NCBI RefSeq assembly: GCF_022664395.1
Contig: NZ_JAKRET010000014.1
Span: 47,449-111,448 of the forward strand
Direction of reading: 5' to 3'
Length of the DNA stretch: 64,000 bases
DNA from: Sphingomonas lacusdianchii
Lineage (GTDB): Bacteria > Pseudomonadota > Alphaproteobacteria > Sphingomonadales > Sphingomonadaceae
Under the pieces are notes generated by a model. It made no database searches, was not told where the DNA came from, and saw nothing but the letters and a program-made list of their open reading frames with translations. This document shows, piece after piece, positions 43,084 through 51,992 of the stretch. How positions within the stretch are numbered: position 1 is the stretch's first letter; every line of letters starts with the position of its first letter. A program made the position numbers and the translations under genes.

Positions 43084-45786
43084 TCAGAAGTTCAGCCGCA
43101 CGCCCAGCGCATAGCGCGGACCATAGGTTTCGAACGTAATCACCCGTTCCTTGTACACCGAATAGAGGAACGTCTTTTCGTTGAACAGATTCAGCCCCTG
43201 CGCGAACAACGTCACCTGATCGTTCAGCGCATAGTTGATGCTCGCGTCCCAGATGCCATAGGCGTCGACATTGACCGGCTGACCGCGATTGCCCTGCTGC
43301 GTCTGTTCATAGGCATTGCGGTAATTATAGGCGATACGCGCCTGCAACGGCCCCTTTTCGTAAAAGGCGACGGCATTATACGTCGTCGCATCGGGTTCGA
43401 CGAGGCTGATATTGGCCTGCACCCCCAATCCGTCGAGGGGCGCAGGCAGGCCGGTAAAGGTATATTGCCCCGAAAACTCGATCCCGCGATAACTGCGGCT
43501 GCCGATATTCTCCGGCCGCGTCCGCCGGAAATCGAGGCCGAGCAGCTGGATCGTCGACGTGACCGATTCCGAGATATTGTTCAGATCCTTGGCGAACAGC
43601 GCGACGCTCACGAAGCTCGCCCGGTCCAGATACCAGGTCAGCGCCGCATCGTAATTCCACCCGATCATCGGTTCGAGGCCGGGATTGCCGTCGGTGATCG
43701 CCCGTTCGCGCGGGCGCGGGTTGATGTTGCGGATGAGCAGCAGGTCGCTCAGCGTCGCGCGGGTCAGCGTCTTGGCGACCGCCGCCTGCAGCACCACGTC
43801 CTCGAACACGTCGATCTTGAAGTTCGCGCTCGGCAGCCACTGCGCATAGGATCCGGTCTCGCGGATCGGTTGCGGGGCGGAGAGGTTGACGATCGGATCG
43901 CCGCCGGGCGGGGCGGGGGTGATGCTGACGATCTCCTGCCCGAACCCGCGCGAGATCACGTCGGTGCGGGTATAGCGCACCCCGATATTGCCCGACCACG
44001 CCCGCGATCCGAAATCGCCGCCGAACGTCGCCTGGACATAGCCGCCGATCGTCCGCTCCTGCGCCGACCCGCTATTGCCCGGCACCGGGATGACGCCAAA
44101 GCCGCCGCCATTGGCCGCCAGCGCCGCGCGCGCCGCCGCCGGATTGGCAAGCTGGTTGATCGCCGCATCGCTCAGCAGATAGCTCGCCAGATCGGCCGCC
44201 GCATAGGTCGGATAGGCGCTGTCGAACATGCCGGTGCCGAGGAAATTGGTCGCCTCCGCCGGCCGGCCGAACACGCTTTGCGGCACGCCGACCCCCGCCC
44301 CGCAATATAGGCATTGCAGCGCATCGGGCGTCTTGAACGAGAAGCGCGATTTCTTGCGGTCCGAGAAGTTGTAGCCGCCTGAAATGCGCGTCAGGATGCC
44401 CATATCGGCATCCCATTTCAGGTTCGCATTGCCCTGATAGATTTCGTCCTCGACGCTGACGCCCTCATAGGTCAGGAACCCGGCCTTGGCGTTCGATACG
44501 TCGAGGATGTTGCCGAGGCCCGTATAGACCGGCATCCCCGTCGGCCCGATCGCGAAGCGCACCCCGGCGGGTGAATAGCTGGGCGTGGCGAGGTTGCTTT
44601 CGAACCATGCCTGATTGCCGCCGGTATCGTCGGTCGCCTTCGACCACGAGAAGTCGACCGTGCCGCTCAACCGGTCGGAGGGGTTCCACGCCAGATTGGC
44701 CCCCGCCTGATAGGTGGTGGCAAGGCGCGGGCGGACCTGGTTGGTGATGTTGGGGCCCGATGCGATGCCGGTATAGCTGGTGATGGTATTGTTGCCGTCG
44801 ACCGTCGCGGCGGTGATGTCGCCGGGGCCGCCATAGACGAAGAACACCTTGTTATCGTCATTGACGTCGAGCTTCGAATAGAGGCCGTCGAGCGTGAACA
44901 GCAACGTGTCGCTCGCCCGCCACTGCGCGGTCAGCAGCCCCGACAGCCGCTTGCGACTGGTGCGGTTGGTGCCCCATTCGACATAGGTCGGCAGCGACAC
45001 GCCGGTGAACTCGGCCGTCCCGTCCTTGTTCAGGTCGAGCGACTGGTTCGCCTCCCACCCGTCGGTGAAGATGCGCTTCCCCTCGATCTTGCGGTCGATG
45101 TACGAGAACGCGCCGAGGATGCCGAAATCGCCGTCGCCGAACGTCGTGCTGAACAGCCCCGAGGCTTGCGGCGAGAATTGCCCGCGAATCTTGTCGTAAT
45201 TGGCCTGTCCCGACAGCGAGACCTTGGTCCCCGAAAAGTCGAACGGGCGCGCGGTGTACATGTCGACCGTCGCGGCGATGCCGCCCTCGATCTGCGCCGC
45301 GGTCGGCGTCTTGGACACGTCGACGCGGTTGATCAGTTCGGCGGGCAATATGTCGAAGCTGAACTCGCGCCCCTGATTCTCGGTTGCGAGGATGCGGCCA
45401 TTGTACAGCGCGCTGCTGAACGCCGGCCCCAGCCCGCGCACGGTGATGAACTGCCCCTCGCCATTGTCGCGCGAGATGGTGACGCCGGGAATGCGCTGGA
45501 TCGCCTCGGCGATATTCTGGTCGGGCAGCTTGCCGATATCGTCGGCGACGATCGAATCGAGGATGTTGTCGGCATTGCGCTTGATATCGGTCGCGCGGCG
45601 CAGGCTTTCGCGCAGGCCCGTGACGATGATCTCGCCATCCTCGGCGGCGCTGGTCGCATCCTGCACCGTGCCGGCGGGCGGCGCGGGATTGTCGGCCCCC
45701 TGCGTCTGTGCCGTGGCGGGGGTGACGATGAGCACGGTGGCCATCCCGGCCATCGCAAGCAAGCGGAACCGCGTATCGGATTTCAT
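43084..45786 (-). CDS. TonB-dependent receptor (sugar regulon)
   Basis: 900-residue outer-membrane receptor. Signal peptide MKSDTRFRLLAMAGMATVLIVTPATA, TonB box EIIVTGLR (about 52-59), plug domain with IQRIPGVTISRDNGEGQFITVRGLG, and a 22-strand barrel ending with YALGVRLNF. The sequence style (plug with ILDSIVADDIGKLPDQN, DMYTARPFDF) is that of the sphingomonad/caulobacter group used for oligosaccharide uptake. A LacI-type operator lies 71-88 bases before the start, matching one in front of the sugar operon at 49.3 kb. Ribosome site AGGATTC precedes the ATG. Confidence 0.92.
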   Translation of the reverse strand: MKSDTRFRLLAMAGMATVLIVTPATAQTQGADNPAPPAGTVQDATSAAEDGEIIVTGLRESLRRATDIKRNADNILDSIVADDIGKLPDQNIAEAIQRIPGVTISRDNGEGQFITVRGLGPAFSSALYNGRILATENQGREFSFDILPAELINRVDVSKTPTAAQIEGGIAATVDMYTARPFDFSGTKVSLSGQANYDKIRGQFSPQASGLFSTTFGDGDFGILGAFSYIDRKIEGKRIFTDGWEANQSLDLNKDGTAEFTGVSLPTYVEWGTNRTSRKRLSGLLTAQWRASDTLLFTLDGLYSKLDVNDDNKVFFVYGGPGDITAATVDGNNTITSYTGIASGPNITNQVRPRLATTYQAGANLAWNPSDRLSGTVDFSWSKATDDTGGNQAWFESNLATPSYSPAGVRFAIGPTGMPVYTGLGNILDVSNAKAGFLTYEGVSVEDEIYQGNANLKWDADMGILTRISGGYNFSDRKKSRFSFKTPDALQCLYCGAGVGVPQSVFGRPAEATNFLGTGMFDSAYPTYAAADLASYLLSDAAINQLANPAAARAALAANGGGFGVIPVPGNSGSAQERTIGGYVQATFGGDFGSRAWSGNIGVRYTRTDVISRGFGQEIVSITPAPPGGDPIVNLSAPQPIRETGSYAQWLPSANFKIDVFEDVVLQAAVAKTLTRATLSDLLLIRNINPRPRERAITDGNPGLEPMIGWNYDAALTWYLDRASFVSVALFAKDLNNISESVTSTIQLLGLDFRRTRPENIGSRSYRGIEFSGQYTFTGLPAPLDGLGVQANISLVEPDATTYNAVAFYEKGPLQARIAYNYRNAYEQTQQGNRGQPVNVDAYGIWDASINYALNDQVTLFAQGLNLFNEKTFLYSVYKERVITFETYGPRYALGVRLNF

Positions 45787-45852
45787 GCCGAATCCTCTCC
45801 CTATGGCTTCCGGTCCGTGGCCGTTCGTGCAGCCATCGTTCGCGGAAGTAGC

Positions 45853-45878
45853 GGGCAGGTTTAACGATCAACCTGCCC
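45853..45878. promoter_or_regulatory. LacI-type operator before the TonB receptor
   Basis: 26-base dyad GGGCAGGTTTAAC/GATCAACCTGCCC centred on CG at 45865-45866. The core AGGTTTAACGATCAACCT (45857-45874) matches AAGTTTAACGATAAACCT at 49251 in 16 of 18 positions. A central CG and odd-even symmetry are usual for LacI-family sites. The regulator is probably the LacI protein encoded at 48101-49177. Confidence 0.7.
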
Positions 45879-46026
45879 GGCGGCAAGCGGGTACGTGCGG
45901 CAGCGTACGTACCTCTATTGTTGGGGATGTCAGAGCCGTAGCGGTCGGCCGGGGCTGGGAATCGACGGTGCCGTGCGCCCCGGCCGCCACTATGTGCTGC
46001 GACTGGTCTGGACGGAGTTCAGGCCG

Positions 46027-46248
46027 ATGACGACCCAAGCGGAGCAACCGAGTGCCGGACCGCGTCCGGACCTGATCGATACGCTGCGCGCGCTAACGCC
46101 GCTCGGCCCGGCGGACGCGCTGCCGGACGATCTCAATGCGGACTTGCTGCCGTTGCAAGAGGCGCCGTCCGGGTCGCCGGATTGCATTGGAGACAATCCG
46201 ACGGAAGCTTTAAATCACGACGACATGGGTCAGACCCGTTCGTCCTGA
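46027..46248 (+). CDS. Possible small acidic ORF, doubtful
   Basis: 73-codon frame (MTTQAEQPSAGPRPDLIDTL...) with no recognisable family, a weak GGAG 9 bases before ATG, and a 3' end running into a REP element. Kept only because the 888-base gap between the receptor and the next gene otherwise holds just the operator and two REP pairs. Confidence 0.25.
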   Translation: MTTQAEQPSAGPRPDLIDTLRALTPLGPADALPDDLNADLLPLQEAPSGSPDCIGDNPTEALNHDDMGQTRSS

Positions 46249-46350
46249 GTAGCCATTGAGCTTGTCGAAATGGCGTATCGAAGGACCGTTTGCGACAGGT
46301 GCTTCGATACGGGTCTTCGACTTCGCTCAGCCCCTACTCAGCACGAACGG
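46236..46350. repeat. REP pair of the TTGAGCTTGTCGAA class
   Basis: CCGTTCGTCCTGAGTAG at the left end is matched by the inverted CTACTCAGCACGAACGG at the right (one mismatch in 17). GTATCGAAG (46275-46283) pairs with CTTCGATAC (46302-46310). TTGAGCTTGTCGAA and TTCGACTTCGCTCAG form the inner arms. Confidence 0.75.
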
Positions 46351-46400
46351 TTCCACCTATTTTCATCACGCTCTAACGTCGCGCGACAATACGCGTCGTG

Positions 46401-46482
46401 CCCCGGCGAAGGCCGGGGCCCAGTTGGGGGACGTTCGTAATCGCTGAACAGGCGCACCAACTGGACCCCGGCCTTCGCCGGG
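46401..46482. repeat. Inverted REP pair, CCCCGGCGAAGGCCGGGG class
   Basis: CCCCGGCGAAGGCCGGGG at 46401 and its inverted partner CCCCGGCCTTCGCCGGG at 46466, each extended by CCAGTTGG/CCAACTGG, give arms of about 26 bases around a spacer containing GGACGTTCGTAA. The same composite with the same spacer word occurs at 51896. Confidence 0.8.
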
Positions 46483-46674
46483 ATATGATGCATTTTCGAT
46501 TGGGGTCGCGACGTTCGCCGACGTCCTATGCGGGCCGGTTCAGAGTCGCAGTGGCAACGGACAGTTTTGCCTGGCGCCCGGCCCCCGCCTGCACGGCAGC
46601 ACGACATGCCTCGCGATCAGGAATCGCTCGAGCAGCTTCCCGACCGCCACGGCCGGCGAACGCCGCGCCCGTCG

Positions 46675-46860
46675 TCAGATCGATTGCCACACCGCATAGC
46701 CCGTCAGCAGCACCGACGCCGCCGCCGACATGCCGACCAGCAGATATCCGATATAGGTCAGCAGCGCCGGGTTGGGCCGCTCCATCCGCTTGTTGCGCGC
46801 CGCGCCCGACAGCACGAAGCTCGCCAACAACCCATAGGTGAACACCGCCGTCTCGACCAT
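46675..46860 (-). CDS. Small two-helix membrane protein
   Basis: 61 residues with two hydrophobic helices (VFTYGLLASFVLSGA and IGYLLVGMSAAASVLLTGYA) joined by a basic loop (RNKRMERP). AGGA lies about 16 bases and GAGCGGGCG directly before the ATG. No family recognised; the clear two-helix pattern favours a real gene. Confidence 0.5.
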   Translation of the reverse strand: MVETAVFTYGLLASFVLSGAARNKRMERPNPALLTYIGYLLVGMSAAASVLLTGYAVWQSI

Positions 46861-47033
46861 CGCCCGCTCGATTCCTCGCTATCCGTGCGGATCGGCCCCC
46901 CGGCTCTCCGCGTCTCTGCCTAAATCATAGCGCGCGCCGGCTGACAAATGGTTAGCATGGAACCGAACGCTTGGATGAGGCGTTTTGTCGCGTTGGTTTG
47001 ATGCAGGGCAAGCGGGTGCCCAGGCGTAGCTTG

Positions 47034-48104
47034 CTAAATCGCGCCTCCATCCGCACCGAACACCAACACCCGCGCCGGATCGGCGTACAATGTCACCGCG
47101 CCGGTCGTCGCGTGATGCCCGTCCAGCTTCGCGCGAAACGCGCCGCCCGCCGCCAACTCGCCATAGAGATAGGTCGAATGCCCCAGCGCCTCGACCGCCT
47201 CGACGATCATCGGCAGCGCGACGCCGTCGGCACCGGCCGCCAGTCGCAGATGTTCGGGCCGCAGCCCCAGCGTCACCCGCTCGCCCACCGCCAGCGACCC
47301 GCATGCGCGCGCGATCCGCATGCCGCCCGCCAGTTCGAACAGCGTCGCCGTGCCGTCGCGTGCCACCACCACCGCGTCGAGCAGATTGATGCGCGGACTG
47401 CCGATGAACCCCGCCGTGAACACATTGGCCGGCCGGTTGTAAATCTCCAGCGGGGTGCCGACCTGCGCGATCCGCCCTTTGTCGAGGATGACGAGCCGGT
47501 CGGCCAGCGTCATCGCCTCGACCTGGTCATGCGTCACATAGAGCATCGTCGCGCCCAGGCGGCGGTGCAGCGCCGCCAGTTCGTGCCGCATCCGCACGCG
47601 CAGGTCGGCGTCGAGGTTGGACAGCGGTTCGTCGAACAGGAAGATCGCCGGATCCCGCACGATCGCCCGGCCGATCGCGACGCGCTGGCGCTGTCCGCCC
47701 GACAGTTGCGCCGGCATCCGGTCGAGCAGCGCGTCCAGTTCGAGGATCGTCGCCGCATGCTCGACCGCCTGCGCGATCGCTGCCTTGGGTGTGCGCATGT
47801 TCTTCAGCCCGAACGCCAGATTTTCGCGGACCGTCATGTGCGGGTAGAGCGCGTAGGACTGGAACACCATCGCCACCCCGCGATCCGCCGCCGGGGCATG
47901 GGTCACGTCGCGGTCGCCGATGCGGATCGTGCCATGGTCGACGCGTTCGAGCCCGGCGATCATCCGCAGCACCGTCGACTTGCCGCAGCCCGACGATCCG
48001 ACCAGCACGACGAACTCGCCCGATGCGACCTGCAAGTCGATGCCGCGGATCGTCTCGGTCCCCTCATAGGATTTGCCGAGTCCTTCGAGCACCAGCGCCG
48101 TCAT
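47034..48104 (-). CDS. Sugar ABC transporter ATPase (MsmK/UgpC-like)
   Basis: 356-residue ATP-binding subunit of a carbohydrate ABC importer. Walker A GSSGCGKST, Q-loop FQSYALYPHM, signature LSGGQRQRV, Walker B IFLFDEP, D-loop LSNLDA, H-loop VTHDQ. The C-terminal ~120 residues form the regulatory TOBE-type domain (ERVTLGLRPEHLRL). Its ATG overlaps the lacI stop (ATGA). It probably powers the permeases encoded at 51993-53731 across the divergent promoter, which lack an ATPase of their own. Confidence 0.93.
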   Translation of the reverse strand: MTALVLEGLGKSYEGTETIRGIDLQVASGEFVVLVGSSGCGKSTVLRMIAGLERVDHGTIRIGDRDVTHAPAADRGVAMVFQSYALYPHMTVRENLAFGLKNMRTPKAAIAQAVEHAATILELDALLDRMPAQLSGGQRQRVAIGRAIVRDPAIFLFDEPLSNLDADLRVRMRHELAALHRRLGATMLYVTHDQVEAMTLADRLVILDKGRIAQVGTPLEIYNRPANVFTAGFIGSPRINLLDAVVVARDGTATLFELAGGMRIARACGSLAVGERVTLGLRPEHLRLAAGADGVALPMIVEAVEALGHSTYLYGELAAGGAFRAKLDGHHATTGAVTLYADPARVLVFGADGGAI

Positions 48105-49177
48105 GCCCGTGTTCCTTCCCAAGCCGCCGCGCTGCTGTCGCCGACGATGAATTGGGCATCGATGCCGATCGGCGCTGCCCCGCCGTCGCTGTCGCACAGC
48201 AGCCGTTCGGCGGCCTTGCGCCCCTTTTCGAACGCGTTCTGGCGCACCGTCGTCAGGCGCGGCCCGCTGGAGGTGCGGCCGGGCGGGTCGATCCCGTCAT
48301 AGCCGGTCACCGACATCCGCCCCGGCACCGGCCGCCCGACCGCTTCGCAGGCCGCGATCACGCCATGCGCCAAGCGGTCGGAGAAGCAGACGATCGCGGT
48401 CAGGTCGCGTTGCCGCTGCAACAGCCGGTCGACCGCATGCGCGCCGCCTTCCTCCGAATTGAGCGTCTCACACACCAGCACGCCGTCCTGGGCGATGCCG
48501 GCGGCGTCGAACGCGTCGCGGCAACCGAGGATACGTTCGTGGACGACGTAATTCTCGTCGGAGAAATCGCGGTCCAGCCCATAGATTTCGCCGTGATTCT
48601 CGGTCCAGGGGAAGGTGACGATCGCGATCCGGCGATGGCCGAGCGCCAGCAGGTGCGCCACCACCTGCCGCATCATCGCCCGGTCGTTGGCGAGCACGCT
48701 GGGCAGCCCCGGCGCGTCGAAGTCGACCACGACGGTCGGCAGTCCGCGCGCCAGCGCCTTGCGGATCGTCGGATTGCTCTTGTACGGCGCGTTCAGGATA
48801 TAGCCGTCGACGATGGCGGTCAGCGTGTCGAGCCGTTCGGGATGCTTGTCCTTCAGCGGGATCAGGACGATGTTGGCGCCTTCCTCCTCGCACACCGACG
48901 ATATGCCGCGCAGGAACGCGATGTCGTGCGGATCGGTGAAGGCATAGCTCAACTGGTCGTTGAACAGCACCCCGATCGCGCCGCACCGCCCGGTACGCAG
49001 CGACCGCGCGGCGGGGTTCGGCCCCTCATAGTGTAAACTTCGGGCGTGCGCGAAGATGCGGTCGCGCAGCTCCTTCGACACCTTGGCCGGGTTGTTATAG
49101 GCGTTGGACACCGAAGTATGGGTGATGCCCAGATCGGCCGCGATCGATTTCAGCGTGGCGCGTTTGGCGCGGACCAT
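48101..49177 (-). CDS. LacI-family transcriptional regulator
   Basis: 358-residue repressor. N-terminal HTH TLKSIAADLGITHTSVSNAYNNP (about residues 8-30) and hinge region NPAARSLRTGRCGAIGVLF, then a periplasmic-binding-protein-like effector domain (VTGYDGIDPPGRTSSGPRLTTVRQ near the end). Divergent from the sugar operon, with a probable operator in the 130-base gap and a second before the TonB receptor. It likely represses both until the sugar or a derivative is present, and controls its own operon with the ABC ATPase. Confidence 0.93.
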   Translation of the reverse strand: MVRAKRATLKSIAADLGITHTSVSNAYNNPAKVSKELRDRIFAHARSLHYEGPNPAARSLRTGRCGAIGVLFNDQLSYAFTDPHDIAFLRGISSVCEEEGANIVLIPLKDKHPERLDTLTAIVDGYILNAPYKSNPTIRKALARGLPTVVVDFDAPGLPSVLANDRAMMRQVVAHLLALGHRRIAIVTFPWTENHGEIYGLDRDFSDENYVVHERILGCRDAFDAAGIAQDGVLVCETLNSEEGGAHAVDRLLQRQRDLTAIVCFSDRLAHGVIAACEAVGRPVPGRMSVTGYDGIDPPGRTSSGPRLTTVRQNAFEKGRKAAERLLCDSDGGAAPIGIDAQFIVGDSSAAAWEGTRA

Positions 49178-49250
49178 GGCTTCCTCTCATATCGGCCGTT
49201 TCGCCGGTCGGTCCCTGCCTACCGCGCCGCCTTGACAGCCGCAACCGCGA

Positions 49251-49268
49251 AAGTTTAACGATAAACCT
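49251..49268. promoter_or_regulatory. LacI-type operator between lacI and the sugar operon
   Basis: AAGTTTAACGATAAACCT, a dyad centred on CG at 49259-49260, lies 40 bases before the ATG of the glycosidase gene and 74 bases before lacI. Near-identical to the site at 45857. Confidence 0.7.
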
Positions 49269-49307
49269 GCATCCCAACAGGGAGCGATCGGAGAGGAGCG
49301 GCCGCCC

Positions 49308-50558
49308 GTGAAGACCCTGCGCATCGCCGCGCTGCTCGCGCTCGCCATCCCCCTGCCGGTTATGGCATTGGCGCAATCGATTGCAGTCGCGTTCGATGTC
49401 GCCGTACGTGGCAACTTCGTCCACTTCGACCACCTCTATGCCGAGCGCGACCTGAACGGCGAACGCGTCGGCATCCTCCATATCTACAGCGAAGCCCCCG
49501 ACTATCGCTTCGCCATCGAACCCCGCGAAGGCTATACCTGCGTGGACGACGTTGCCCGCGGCATCGTCCTGCTCGCCGCCGGCAACCCCGATGCGAAGCG
49601 CCGCCGCCAGATCGAGATGCTGACCCGTTTCGTCCTGCAAATGCAGGCGGATAACGGCTATTTCCATAATTTCCTGTGGGGCGACGGTCGCATCAACCGC
49701 GAATACCGCACCTCGCTGGCCGAACTGAACTGGTGGTCGCTGCGCGCTTTGTGGGGGCTGGAAGCAGCGCTGCCGCACCTCTCCCCCGACACCGCCGCCC
49801 GCGCGCGCACCGCCGCCGACCGCCTCGTCGCGAACCTGAAGCGCGACCTGCCTGTCACCGCCAAGGGCACGAAGACGGTCGAGGGGCTGACCGTCCCGAC
49901 GTGGCTGCCACTGGAATCGGGCGCCGATGCCGGATCGACGGCGCTGCTCGGCCTGCTACCCCATTGGCAACGCACGCAGGATCCGGCGACCGCCAGGCTG
50001 ATCGAACGGATCGGCGACGGGCTGGTCGCGATGCAGGCGGGCGATGCCAAACGCTTCCCGCACGGCGCCTTCCTCAGCTGGGAAAATCGCTGGCACGCTT
50101 GGGGCAATGCACAGGCCTATGCGCTGCTGCGCGCCGGCAAGCTGCTGGGGCGCGCCGATTTTACCGCCAGCGCCCTGCGCGAAGTCGACCAATTCTACCC
50201 CTATCTGCTCAAGACGGGTATGCGCTCCGCCTTCGCCATCCGCCGCGAGGGGCAGGGGTACAAGGCATATGACGCCGAACGCTTTCCCCAGATCGCCTAT
50301 GGCATCACGCCGATGGTCCTCGCCGCGACCGAAGCGCATCGCCAGACCGGCCAGCCCCGCTATCGGGCGTTGGCGCAGCGGCTCGGGCGCTGGTTCACCG
50401 GCAGCAATCCGGCGCGCCGGGTGATGCTCGATCCCGCCACCGGGCGCGGCTATGACGGCATCGTCGCGCCGGGCCGGATCAATCCCAATGCCGGCGCGGA
50501 ATCGACGATCGAGGGGCTGTTCGCCGCGACCGCGCTGAACGGCACCCCGCTGCCATGA
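49308..50558 (+). CDS. Exported putative glycosidase, (alpha/alpha)6-type
   Basis: 416-residue protein with signal peptide MKTLRIAALLALAIPLPVMALA and a helical, Trp-rich body. Segments such as GYTCVDDVARGIVLLAAG, MQADNGYFHNFLW, RTSLAELNWWSLRALWGLEAA and SWENRWHAWGNAQAYALLRAG look like an alpha-toroid glycoside hydrolase; I do not name the family. It is first in the sugar operon, overlaps the binding-protein gene by ATGA and is under the LacI-type operator. It likely trims imported oligosaccharide in the periplasm before the ABC step (inference). Confidence 0.7.
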   Translation: MKTLRIAALLALAIPLPVMALAQSIAVAFDVAVRGNFVHFDHLYAERDLNGERVGILHIYSEAPDYRFAIEPREGYTCVDDVARGIVLLAAGNPDAKRRRQIEMLTRFVLQMQADNGYFHNFLWGDGRINREYRTSLAELNWWSLRALWGLEAALPHLSPDTAARARTAADRLVANLKRDLPVTAKGTKTVEGLTVPTWLPLESGADAGSTALLGLLPHWQRTQDPATARLIERIGDGLVAMQAGDAKRFPHGAFLSWENRWHAWGNAQAYALLRAGKLLGRADFTASALREVDQFYPYLLKTGMRSAFAIRREGQGYKAYDAERFPQIAYGITPMVLAATEAHRQTGQPRYRALAQRLGRWFTGSNPARRVMLDPATGRGYDGIVAPGRINPNAGAESTIEGLFAATALNGTPLP

Positions 50559-51838
50559 CCAGCAGGCGCGACGCGCTGTTGCTGGCGCTGGGCGGCGCGG
50601 CATTGCTTGCCGGCTGCGGACGGCAGCAGGCCGAGAAGCGCACCGACCGCATCCAGCTCTGGGTCGCGCCCAATGCGGCGGAGGAGAGTTTCTGGAAGAT
50701 CGCGGTGGCCAGATGGAACGCCGCGCGCCTCGGCCTGCCGGTCACGTTCACGACGATCCCGACCGCCGGCAATTCGGAGGATACGGTGCTGTCGGCGCTG
50801 GTCGCCGGCACCGAACCCGATCTGTGCACCAACGTGTTTTCGGGGTTCGCGGTTCAGCTCGCCGCACTCGGACAGGTCGTGAACCTTGCGGCGATGCCCG
50901 GCTATGACGCGCTGCTCGAGGCGCGGCATATGCGATCGATCATGGCGGGATGGGAACAGGGCGGGCAGGTCGTGGCGCTGCCCATCTATTCCAGCCCGAC
51001 GCTGATCTGGTGGCGCGCCGACCTGCTCGAAGCCAATGGCCTGTCGGCGCCGCCCGCGACCTATGCCGACGTCTATCGCTTCTGCGAACGCTATGCGGTG
51101 CGGGGCACGCGCTACGGGATGCAGGTCGTGGCCGGGCGGGCGTGGCAGGATCGCTGGTTCGACTTCATCTCCTATTATTACGCGGCCTCGGGGGGACAGC
51201 CCTATCTGTCGGGCAATAAGGCGCTGTACGACAATTTGGCCGGGTTGCAGGCAGCGCGGTTCATCGACCGCATGTACCGGCAGGGCTGGACCGCACTCGA
51301 TTTCGATGCCGAGGAGCCGTTGGTATCGGGCCTCGCCGCCGGCGCGGTGCGGGGGCCGTGGGATGTCGAGCGGTTCGCGAACATCTATCCCGACACGCTG
51401 GCACGCATCGTCGTTGGCCCGATGATCGCCGAAGCGCCGCCTACGACCACCCGATCGACCTTTTCGGACAGCAAGGGCGTGGTCATTTTCCGGAACAGCC
51501 GCGTCCAGCGGGAGGCGTTCGCGTTCCTGAACTGGGTGTTGGGCGAGGAGGCGCTGAACCTCCTCTGGCTGCAACGCACCGGCCTGTCGCCCGCGCGCGA
51601 CGACCTGCTGACCAACCCCGCCTTTGCCGATTATTATCGCGGCAACGTGATCGCCCGCGCCTATGCCGATCATGTCGCGACCGCATGGCCCCCGGCACTG
51701 TCCGAACATACCATCGATATCCAGAAGATCATGAGCGCGCGTCTGGTCGAACCGCTGATGCTCGGTACGACCAGCCCCGCCGCCGCACTCGGCGATGCGG
51801 TCGCGCGGACCGACCGGATGCTGGAGGTGCAGGGATGA
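50555..51838 (+). CDS. Sugar ABC transporter substrate-binding lipoprotein
   Basis: 427-residue extracellular solute-binding protein, family 1. The leader combines a twin-arginine-like SRRDALLLALG with a lipobox LLAGC (Cys21). Binding-protein features: FSGFAVQLAALGQVVNLAAMPGYD, ALPIYSSPTLIWWRADLLEANGL and the late KGVVIFRNSRVQREAFAFLNWVLGEEAL. Captures the oligosaccharide in the periplasm for the two permeases. A REP pair separates it from the first permease, unlike the tight junctions elsewhere in the operon. Confidence 0.9.
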   Translation: MTSRRDALLLALGGAALLAGCGRQQAEKRTDRIQLWVAPNAAEESFWKIAVARWNAARLGLPVTFTTIPTAGNSEDTVLSALVAGTEPDLCTNVFSGFAVQLAALGQVVNLAAMPGYDALLEARHMRSIMAGWEQGGQVVALPIYSSPTLIWWRADLLEANGLSAPPATYADVYRFCERYAVRGTRYGMQVVAGRAWQDRWFDFISYYYAASGGQPYLSGNKALYDNLAGLQAARFIDRMYRQGWTALDFDAEEPLVSGLAAGAVRGPWDVERFANIYPDTLARIVVGPMIAEAPPTTTRSTFSDSKGVVIFRNSRVQREAFAFLNWVLGEEALNLLWLQRTGLSPARDDLLTNPAFADYYRGNVIARAYADHVATAWPPALSEHTIDIQKIMSARLVEPLMLGTTSPAAALGDAVARTDRMLEVQG

Positions 51839-51895
51839 GAACACGCGACCCCCTTTCGCGCGAGGCGAGACCTGGGCGAAACTCCCCTTTCCGTG

Positions 51896-51980
51896 CCCCG
51901 GCGAAGGCCGGGGTCCAGCTGGGGGACGTTCGTAACGTACCGCTAAGCCTTCCCAACTGGACCCCGGCCTTCGCCGGGGT
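51896..51980. repeat. Inverted REP pair inside the sugar operon
   Basis: CCCCGGCGAAGGCCGGGG...CCAGCTGG and the inverted CCAACTGGACCCCGG...CCTTCGCCGGGG with spacer GGACGTTCGTAA, the same composite as at 46401. It lies between the binding protein and the first permease and ends 12 bases before the permease start. Confidence 0.8.
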
Positions 51981-51992
51981 ACGAGGCGCTTC

